64,000 nt of DNA from Stenogyne calaminthoides (taxonomy: Eukaryota > Streptophyta > Magnoliopsida > Lamiales > Lamiaceae), in assembly GCA_037126765.1 (NCBI GenBank), contig JBBCBC010000009.1, positions 22,962,870-23,026,869 on the forward strand, in the 5' to 3' direction. The notes beneath the pieces were generated by a model. The model was not told where the DNA came from, did not search any database, and was given only the letters and a program-made list of their open reading frames with translations. Both the position numbers and the translations under genes were made by a program. Shown here one piece after another: positions 56,212-64,000 of the stretch (position 1 is the first letter of the stretch; every line of letters begins with the position of its first letter).

Positions 56212-57315
56212 TTGTCAAGTAATCTCTATACAATTAACTGTGCACACCACTCACGAAATGCATCCTATAACACATCAACTATTTTCGGTAAAAGAAAACG
56301 TTCATTAGACGTGAACGAAACACTTCTATGGCATCTAAGATTGGGACATATTAATCCAAAGAGGATCCAAAGGTTGGTGAAAGATGGTTCACCAGAGTCT
56401 CTCCAAGTTGAACCGATTCCAATCTGCGAATCATGTTTGGAGGGTAAAATGACCAAGAGGGCATTCGGAGCCAAGGGGAATAGAGCCAAAGAAGTGTTAG
56501 AAATCGTTCACACAGACGTATGTGGTCCAATGTCAACCATGGAAAGAGAAGGTTACGAGTATTTTGTCACTTTTATTGATGACTACTCGAGGTACGGTTA
56601 TATTTTCCTTATGAAGCATAAATCTGAGACCTTTGAGAAATTCAAAGAATTTAAGGCTCAAGCAGAGAATCATAGGGAAAAACGTATCAAGTCTCTACAA
56701 TCTGATCGTGGAGGCGAGTACCTCAGCGATGAGTTTTTGAACTACTTGTCGGATGAAGGGATTGCATCCCAGCTTACTGCACCCAGAACCCCTCAACAAA
56801 ACGGGGTTGCAGAGCGAAGAAACATAACTCTTTTAGAAATAGTTAGATCAATGATGTGTTATGCGGATCTTCCCAAGTCGTTCTGGGGTCATGCCTTGGA
56901 AACAACAGCTTACATTCTAAACTTGGTGCCATCCAAATCGGTTCCCAAAACTCCCAAAGAATTGTGGACCGGGCGCAAGCCTAGTTTGAGACACATGAGA
57001 ATTTGGGGGTGTCCGGCCTACGTGTTGGACAAGGAAGCCGGGAAATTGGATCCTCAATCAGAATTATGGTTGTTTATAGGATACCCCGAGGGAACAAAAG
57101 GGTGTATGTTTTATGGTCCCAAAGATCAAAAGGTGGTAATAAGCACCCACTTTAGATTTTTGGAGGAAGACTATATGAACGAAAGAAAACCCAGAAGTGA
57201 GATTACCTTAAGTGAGATAAGGGGGCTAACCTCATTGCCAACTGTACAAGATGATATACCAAACAACACACTTTCACAACCGGAGCCTCGTCGTAGTGGG
57301 AGGGTTGTAAGATAG
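56212..57315 (+). CDS. B2 integrase (copia), open
   Basis: 367 residues open. The pre-integrase part LLWHLRLGHINPKRIQRLV and CESCLEGKM (zinc-binding His/Cys) are followed by the catalytic core with all three acidic residues: HTDVCGPM, QSDRGGEY and GVAERRN. Then LWTGRKPSLRHMRIWGCPAY and LFIGYPEGTKGCMFY, the C-terminal GKGY-like part. Ends at TAG (57313-57315), which in B1 is CAG; in the active polyprotein it would run on into RT. The Met at 56212 is not a true start. This enzyme inserts cDNA with 5-bp staggering, as the GATCC duplication shows. Confidence 0.88.
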   Translation: MSSNLYTINCAHHSRNASYNTSTIFGKRKRSLDVNETLLWHLRLGHINPKRIQRLVKDGSPESLQVEPIPICESCLEGKMTKRAFGAKGNRAKEVLEIVHTDVCGPMSTMEREGYEYFVTFIDDYSRYGYIFLMKHKSETFEKFKEFKAQAENHREKRIKSLQSDRGGEYLSDEFLNYLSDEGIASQLTAPRTPQQNGVAERRNITLLEIVRSMMCYADLPKSFWGHALETTAYILNLVPSKSVPKTPKELWTGRKPSLRHMRIWGCPAYVLDKEAGKLDPQSELWLFIGYPEGTKGCMFYGPKDQKVVISTHFRFLEEDYMNERKPRSEITLSEIRGLTSLPTVQDDIPNNTLSQPEPRRSGRVVR

Positions 57316-58041
57316 CCCGAGAGATTCATGGGGATAGGAGAGTCCTCGGACTTGATTCCCGGACAAGATGAATCAGACCCGTGGACATATGATGAGGTAA
57401 TCCAAGATAAGGAAGCGGTTTCTTGGCAAAAGGCAATGAAAGCAGAAATGGAGTCTATGGATCATAATAGAGTGTGGGAGCTAGTCGAACCACTTAATGG
57501 AGTCAAACCTATTGGTTGCAAGTGGGTATACAAGAGAAAGAGGGGACCGGACGGGAAGGTGGAAACCTTCAAGGCAAGGCTTGTGGCGAAAGGTTATACT
57601 CAGAAAGAAGGGATCGACTATGAGGAAACCTTTTCACCTGTAGCAATGCTCAAGTCCATCCTAATTCTCTTGTCGATAGCTGCGCATCTCGTTTTTGAAA
57701 TCTGGCAAATGGATGTCAAGACAGCTTTCCTTAACGGAAGTCTTGATGAGGAAATCTATATGCAACAACCCCAAGGCTTCATTGAAAAGGGCCAAGAACA
57801 CCTAGTTTGTAAGCTCATGAAGTCCATTTACGGACTCAAACAGGCATCCAGAGCTTGGAACCAATGTTTTGATCATGTTATAAAGTCTTACGGGTTTGAT
57901 CAAAACGAGTTCGAGAGTTGTGTGTATAAAAAGCGTGTCGAAACTGCATTGGTATTCTTAGTACTATACGTAGATGACATTCTACTCATCGGGAACGATG
58001 TAAAGGTGTTATTAGACGTAAGGGCATGGCTTTCAAAATAG
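57316..58041 (+). CDS. B2 reverse transcriptase, open
   Basis: Continuation of the polyprotein after a nonsense codon. WELVEPLNGVKPIGCKWVYK, FKARLVAKGYTQKEGIDYEE, IWQMDVKTAFLNGSLDEEI (catalytic Asp), KSIYGLKQASRAWNQ and LYVDDILLIGND (57964-57999), with the YVDD motif intact. It stops at TAG 58039-58041, where B1 has CAG. The polymerase core is complete as read. There is no independent start; 57328 is simply an internal Met. Confidence 0.88.
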   Translation, partial: PERFMGIGESSDLIPGQDESDPWTYDEVIQDKEAVSWQKAMKAEMESMDHNRVWELVEPLNGVKPIGCKWVYKRKRGPDGKVETFKARLVAKGYTQKEGIDYEETFSPVAMLKSILILLSIAAHLVFEIWQMDVKTAFLNGSLDEEIYMQQPQGFIEKGQEHLVCKLMKSIYGLKQASRAWNQCFDHVIKSYGFDQNEFESCVYKKRVETALVFLVLYVDDILLIGNDVKVLLDVRAWLSK

Positions 58042-58954
58042 TTTGATATGAAGGACTTAGGGGAAGCCGGGGCACATCCTTGGGATCAAGATCACTCGGG
58101 ATCGCAAGAAAAGGATGATAGGCTTATCGCAAGCTTCATACATAGATACTGTCTTGAAACGATTCAGCATGCAGGATTCCAAGAAAGGCTTCGTACCTTT
58201 CAGGCATGGAATCCATCTATCCAAGAAAATGTGCCCTAAGACACAAAAGGAGATAGATGACATGAGAGGCATTCCTTATGCTTCGGCTGTCGGAAGCCTT
58301 ATGTATGCAATGTTGTGTACGAGACCGGATATCTGCTTTGCCATTGGTATGGTGGCAAGATATCAAAGTAACCCGGGGAAGGAACATTGGACGGCAGTTA
58401 AAAACATTCTGAAGTATCTGAAAAGAATTCAAGATAGAATGTTAGTTTATAAGTCAGATAGTCTAATCCCCATCGGCTACACGGACTCGGATTTCCAATC
58501 AGACTTAGATTCTAGAAAATCTACCTCCGGTAGTGTGTTTTGCATGGGGGGAGGAGCCATGACGTGGAGAAGCGTTAAGCAGAAATACGTCGCAGATTCT
58601 ACCATGAAAGTCGAATATGTAGCTGCTTGCGAGGCAGCGAAAGAAGCGGTTTGACTCAAGAACTTCCTAGTGGACTTGGATGTAGTTCCGAATTTGCCCA
58701 GCACAATCACTGTTTATTGTGACAATGCCGGAGCAGTTGCAAATTCAAGGGAACCAAGAGTCCACAAGGCCAGCAAACACATTGAAAGGGAATACCATCT
58801 TATACGAGAAATCGTTAAGAGAAGAGATATAGAGGTGGCAAAGATCGCGTCGGAAGACAACCTAGCTGATCCATTCACAAAGGGTCTGCCTCAGAATACA
58901 TTCGAGAGACATGTGAAAGGAATGGGTGTCAAGACCGTTGCCAATCTGCTTTGA
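58042..58954 (+). pseudogene. B2 RT C-terminus and RNase H
   Basis: FDMKDLGEAG, then a one-base insertion (near 58070) shifts the frame. 58115-58654 reads MIGLSQASYIDTVLKRFSMQ, PYASAVGSLMYAMLCTRPDI and GYTDSDFQSDLDSRKSTSG. A TGA at 58652-58654 replaces the expected Trp codon. 58670-58954 finishes RNase H (ITVYCDNAGAVANSREPRVH, NLADPFTKGLPQNTF). RNase H acidic residues are kept. It removes the RNA strand during cDNA synthesis. Confidence 0.82.
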
Positions 58955-59071
58955 GTATAAGTGGGAGACATTATTAAGTTCGTGTAGGTGACATTAGATG
59001 TCACGTATTAGGAACTACACGAGACATGCTGATGTATACTTAAAAGCAGACTTTGAGTATAAGTGGGAGAT
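58949..59071 (+). other. B2 duplicated polypurine tract with hairpin
   Basis: TTTGAGTATAAGTGGGAGA occurs at about 58951-58969 and again just before the 3' LTR. Between them CGTGTAG, GTGACA-TTAGA-TGTCAC (58988-59004) and CTACACG (59015-59021) form a nested stem-loop. Confidence 0.75.
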
Positions 59072-62000
59072 TTTTGGGATTATACTGGAAGGTATGTTTT
59101 TACTTTGTATAATCAGACAGACTGAATTTCGGACTTATTACTGAAATAAATTATTTATCACTGATGCTTTAAATATCATCGAATGTTACATATATTTACT
59201 GCATAACTGTTCAATAAATAGTACGTGTTACATTGTAGTTAATTTAGTGATACCAAGATCACAGAAGATTTAATTAACAGTTCCTTGTAACTAAAAGTAC
59301 ACCATTCACGACCTAGATGGAAATGAACAATCCATCGTGAAAGGTTGTAGTGTAAGGCTCAAATTGGTTTGTCTTGACCAAGAGATTACACTAGTGCATG
59401 ACTGATGCATTGAAGAGGACCTACAGGAGGACAAATTCTTCAGAACTAAACTAGGAAGAATTAGACCTCAGTGGTTAGTTATTTCTTAATCTTCGTCCCT
59501 TAAATAGGATTGCGTGTGGTTAGTAACTATTGCTTTGACTTATTATGGGAAGAGAATCAATGAGATTCAATACCCTATATCTTGGGCAATATTATTGGTC
59601 ACATGTGATTGCTAAGATTTAATATGGAGAATCGTGTGCAAGTACGCTTGTTCGATTTGCCCCCTTGGGAGGTTCATAAGTTTTATCATACCAAATCTTG
59701 CAAGTGGAACTAGTTTCCGGTATGGATAATAATGTTGAAACGTTCCTTTACCAAGGATAAAAGATATTGATGGTCCCGGTGGGAAAACCCATTTTGCGTG
59801 TGCGGAAGCAAAACATAAAGTTTGATGCATATAAAACAGGGGTGAGGGCAGAGTGATTCCAATTTTTTTTTAAGCTCATGTGTTGTGTTTTACTTATAAT
59901 CGAATGCATATGACAATATAAGAACATAAAGCAGTAAAGAACACACGATTTTATAGTGGTTCGGAGTCCAACTCCTACATCCACTCTTCCCTATCATCAG
60001 GGGCACCTACTTAACCAACTGGACTTAGTTTAACGTGTTAGTCCAACACCAAACAGATGTTTACCGAGTTCACACTCAAACGGGACTTATCACCCTCACG
60101 GGATTGCCTACCCTCCCTTTCGGGATTGCCAGATGTTTACCGAGTTCACACTCACCTACAAACTTAACCAACTCTTGGGTTTGGGTATAAGATTGTTTGG
60201 TTTCCAACTAGGGTGAGATTTTCCCTTACATTTGTTTAGCCTCAATGCTAAGGTTGGGAAAATCTCTCTAAGCTTAGGACATGGCATTTATGCTTAGATC
60301 TAGGGTAGAACACTCTTTGAATATATGCGTGTATTTCTTTCTCTGTGTTCTATGGTGGAAATGCTAGATGATTTGGCTCTGTAGCTTCAATGGTGTTTTC
60401 ACGCATTTCACACACTTCCACCACTTTAGAATGAAGGAAGAACTTGTATTTATAGTGTGGATTTGAATGTTACCGTTGGAAGGAGTCACATTCAAATCCA
60501 TACTATTCTGTTGCTTCTGCAGCTTTTTCAGGCTGGTTGTCTTCCTCTCATTGGTCCTCGTCAGCTGAATCTAATGGCTATATTCTTCAGGATCTTCTGA
60601 GTCTCCAGGTTTATCTGATCCTCAGCTTCTTCGAACTCAGGCTTCCTTGGACTCAGGATTCTTGATTCAGCAGACTTCTCTTCAGCGGGCTTTGTCTGAT
60701 CAGGCATACTGACACTCAGGCTGACTGAGTTCAGTTCTTCTGACTTCAAACATTCTGACCTTCAGGTCACTAGCACTCAAGCTAACTGATCATCAGTAGC
60801 GTTCTGATTCTCAGTGAACATGACTTCAAATGTCTTCTCTTCTGATGACTTCTCGCCTGATCTGGTATGCAGATTTCTGGTTTTCTGATATCTGATTTCT
60901 TCTCGCCTGATCTGATCAGCTCACATGATCAGATCAGTATAGCATCAGGTCAGCATATCAGTTTATCTGCATCAGATTAGTACATCAAGTTTAGCATATT
61001 AGGTTAGCATATCAGGTTAGCTTATCTGATCTTGATCACGTCTGATCTCGATCAGTCTCATCTGCTCCTCTTCTGAACTGCAACCTCCTCTTCTGATCTG
61101 GTCATCTGATCTGGTCTTCTGATCAGGTCTGTTCTGGTCATCTGATCATTTGACCTTCTGATTCTTCTGATCAGCTGGCTTAGCTTTTCTTTTCTTCTGA
61201 TTTTGCTCAGCTCATCAGTTAACTCCGGAACTCATCTTACTCATCTGATCTCGATCAATCTCGTCTGCAGCCTCGTCTGATCTTGATCATCTACGTCTGA
61301 TTTTGTGAGTTCCCCCTCAATTTGTTCTCTCGTTCCCCCTCAACTTGTTATCTGTAGATTAGCTTCAAAAACACAAGTTGATAATGTTTTGGCATAATTC
61401 ATCAAAACTAAAATATCCCAACAGATATTAATTAATGGAAAGCTATTTCAGTGGCTTGAATTAATTAATGGGCTAGATAATCTTAAACACGGGAAATAAT
61501 AACTGGGAGCCATATTAACTGTAATATGGGTTAAGATGGATAGTGCAATATTAATTATGTAGTGGGATTAATTAATATTTATGGGCTTGAATAATATTGT
61601 GGCTCAATATTGATAATTCAAGGTCCATTGGAAGGTCCAATCTTAATTCTCCTAAAGGCCCCCCAAGTTGCCCAAGATAAAGTCCAATAACTGAAAAATG
61701 TGTTTAAAAATAAAATAAATTTGTTGCCTATTTTTCCTTGTCTTTTTTCGAAAATTATGGATAAGAGGGGAGAAAGATTTTCTTTGAATTTTGTTATGGA
61801 ATGAAGATATGTATTCTTGGAATACAAGATTATCTCATTAAATTCAAGAAATCTCCCACTTGGTTATTCATATAGATAAATTTCGAAAATTTTGAAATAT
61901 AAGGGAAAGAAAGATTTTCTTGATTTTCTTGAAAAGATATTATGGAAGATATGTATTTCTTGAAATACAAGAATATCTCATAAATTCAAGAAGATCCAAA

Positions 62001-62577
62001 TCTTTGAATCTTTTCTCCTAATATTTCGAAAATCTCCATAACATGATGAGGTGGGATTTTTGTGGAATATTTTAATTATGGGGAAAAGAATATAGGAGAT
62101 ATAATCAAGATTTCTTGGAGATCAAGAAAAGATTTTCTCACATTGTTTTTCTTCCCTAAAAATCGACCACCACCCCATCTATAAATAGGGGATGATTCTT
62201 TCATTCCCAAGTGCAATTCCATGTGCTGGAAAAATTAGTAAATCCACAAAGGTGGTGCAACAAAGTTTATTTTTCCTTTTGTTAATTGTTCGCGAGTATC
62301 CTTCCACCGGATTGTCGAGCAAGGACTAGGAAATACTTGGGAAGGACTTTTGGTGTGTTTTCATATACAAGACCATTGCCATTCCAAGAGGTAAGTTTGC
62401 GTAAACTCGTAGTAATTCCGCATGCGTAGGATTTACGTGAGCTGTTTATATGCATGATTTGTTGTTGAATTATTATTTGAAGTAATATGGGTTAATTCAT
62501 GCTAGTAATAATTATCAGAATTAAATTTGTATTTAAATATTCATCCCGAATAGATCCGGGCAAATAATTCCCCAACA
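59072..62577 (+). repeat. B2 3' LTR, split by solo LTR C2
   Basis: Starts TTTTGGGATTATACTGG (the terminal TG reads TT) and ends CCCCAACA. Parts 59072-59767 and 61429-62577 join at GATAT. TATA box at 62179-62190. Confidence 0.93.
59768..61423 (-). repeat. Solo LTR C2 (family C)
   Basis: TGATGGTCCCGGTGGGAAAA to AAATATCCCAACA on plus, 1656 bp, flanked by GATAT (59763-59767, 61424-61428). The minus-strand promoter TATA is at 60446-60455 on plus. The U3 half (60560-61310) is CTGATC/CAG-rich, unlike C1. The 5-bp duplication proves the family C LTR ends. Confidence 0.93.
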
Positions 62578-64000
62578 GATCCAACATACCTAATTCAACT
62601 GATAGTTCCTGAAATCTTGATTCAGCCAAAGGTTTAGTCAAGATATCACTTTCTTATTAAGATGAATTTTCTCCATTCTCGATGTCTTTCTTCTCAACAT
62701 GATCTCCGATGAAGTGATGTCCGATATCAACATGCTTACATCCGTGTGCAATACTGAGATTTTTGTGTAATAGCAATTGCACTATTATTATCACAAAATA
62801 TAGGTACTTCATTGGCTATAATCTTAGAATCCCTCAATTGTTGTCTGAGCCAAAGAATCTGTGCACAACAGCTTCCTGCAGCCATGTATTCAACCTTCAA
62901 GAATTGGTTGCTATCGAGGTTTGTTTCTTTGAAAACCATGATATCGGTTTTTACTTCCAAGAAATTGACAAGTTCCCGTGGTAGACTTCACCATCAATTC
63001 TACATCCTCCATAATCGATCCTGAATAACCGCTTAATTCAAGGTTATTTCGAATCTTTTTAGCAGACCTCCATGTGACTAGCCTTAAGATTAGCTTGGTA
63101 TCTTGCACATATCCCAACAAAGAAATGTTATATCGGGCCTACTTGCCGTGAGATATAGCGATGATCCAATGATCCTCTATAATCGATTAGTGATTCTTGA
63201 TTTGCCTTCGTCATCGATCCATCTTGTAGTTAGTATTCATAGGAATTCTAACTCAGATTGCAATTCTGTACACCATACTTTGCAATCGATCTACGGTGTA
63301 TTTTGCTTGATTGATGAAAATTCCTTCCTTAGTTTGTTTCACCCGAGTCCAAGAAAGAAATTCATCTCCCCATCATTGACATCTCAAACTTTCCTTTCAT
63401 CGGGGTAGAAAACTTTTCACACAAATTGATGATTTGGAGATCCAAATATGATGTCATCTACATAAATCTGAACAAGTAAGATGTCTTTCCCATCTTCTAT
63501 CCTGAACAGAGTCCTATCAACAGTTCCTTTGATAAAACCATGGTCAGTAAGAAACTGAGAAAGGGTATCATATCATGCTCGGGGTTCTTGCTTAAGACCA
63601 TACAAGGCTTTCATGAGCCTGTAAACTTGGTCATTCTGTCGGAAACCAGGAGGTTGTTCCACATAAACCTCTTCCTTAAGCACACCATTCAGAAATGCAT
63701 TTTTCACATCCATCTGATAGACTGTGAATTTCATGTGGGCTGCATATGCAAGAAACAATCTGATGGCTTCTAGTCTTGCAACAGGTGCAAAGGTTTCATC
63801 ATAATCCAAGCCTTCTTCTTAGAAATAACCTTGTGCAACTAGCCTTGCCTTATTTCTCACAATGTTGTTGTTTTCATCTCTCTTATTCTTGAACACCCAC
63901 TTAGTTCCAATCACATTGTGCCTCTTAGGTCTATCCACTAGCTCCCAAACTTAATTCCTTGAGAACTGATTCAGCTCTTCTTGCATAGCAGTAATCCAAA
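62578..64000 (-). pseudogene. F reverse transcriptase and RNase H (runs off window)
   Basis: On minus: 63809-63573 reads YDETFAPVARLEAIRLFLAY, VYQMDVKNAFLNGVLKEEVY and RLMKALYGLKQEPRA. A YVDD motif in VQIYVDDIIFGSP lies at about 63438-63482. RNase H pieces VEYMAAGSCCAQILWLRQQL and VPIFCDNNSAIAITQK lie at 62960-62736. It parallels A3 (28001-29544) along its length. Between 62600 and 63450 frames are broken often, partly at CTG/CAG positions of A3 read as CG (for example ATCGATCC for ATCTGGATCC). It ends at the B2 duplication GATCC (62578-62582). Confidence 0.8.

Larger units (their letters stand above)
51633..62577 (+). mobile_element. Copia element B2 (family B), full length, best preserved
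   Basis: 5' LTR 51633-53459, PBS 53462-53473, leader, gag, protease, integrase, RT, RNase H, PPT, and 3' LTR 59072-62577 split by solo LTR C2. Perfect target duplication GATCC at 51628-51632 and 62578-62582. About 9.3 kb without C2. Three nonsense codons and a few frameshifts break an otherwise long single gag-pol frame. Confidence 0.96.

Overview
This 64 kb window reads as nested, decayed heterochromatin of a flowering plant, probably a eudicot. No intact host gene is visible. The evidence is Ty1/copia gag-pol with tRNA-Met-type primer binding sites (TGGTATCAGAGC), long LTRs starting TG and ending CA with 5-bp target duplications, Ty3/gypsy and CACTA (En/Spm-like) remnants, hAT- and Stowaway-like elements and AT-rich spacers. 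The species cannot be fixed from the sequence.

Three LTR families dominate. Family A (minus strand, LTR about 1.56-1.78 kb, TGTAGGTCCC to TTTCCCAACA on +) is a large copia with IDSGCSRHMT-type protease, YVDD reverse transcriptase and an extra ORF after pol, resembling the SIRE/Maximus group (inference). Copies are A1 (1-4473), A2 (4474-9869) and A3 (12717-37820). Element F (47406-51632 plus 62578-64000) has a related pol and post-pol ORF. Family B (LTR about 1.83 kb, TGTTGGGATTATACTG to TTCCCCAACA) is a smaller copia with DTGST protease: B1 (12899-21987) and B2 (51633-62577) have both LTRs, 30194-32022 and 32759-34597 are solo LTRs, and 37821-39330 is truncated. Family C is seen only as LTRs (5707-7415 and 59768-61423).

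Layout: 1-4473 is A1, cutting into A2 (4474-9869), whose gag carries C1 between 255-bp repeats. 9870-11470 is AT-rich spacer. 11470-12716 is a spliced CACTA-type ORF remnant cut by the A3 3' LTR. A3 spans 12717-37820, with B1 inside its 3' LTR and two opposed solo B LTRs inside pol. 37821-39330 is the truncated B LTR. 39331-46526 is spacer with hAT-like, foldback, Stowaway-like and gypsy fragments. 46527-47404 is the 3' end of another copia (G). From 47406 the post-pol region of F follows, split by B2, whose 3' LTR is itself split by solo LTR C2; F pol resumes at 62578 and runs off the window. Order: F before B2 before C2; CACTA before A3 before its B insertions; A2 before C1 and probably A1.

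Three observations stand out. (1) In defined tracts, CAG/CTG sites of one copy appear as CG, CCG or CGG in its sister copy, including between the two LTRs of one element. CAG/CTG are CHG methylation sites in plants, so methylation-dependent base-calling error is my preferred explanation; apparent frameshifts and LTR ages in those tracts need caution. (2) C1 is an LTR plus about 10 nt of primer-binding sequence between 255-bp direct repeats, the composition expected of plus-strand strong-stop DNA captured at a break. (3) The B LTR promoter region carries four TTCNNGAA heat-shock-type boxes in 150 bp upstream of its TATA box. All B insertions in the window lie inside A/F-type elements.
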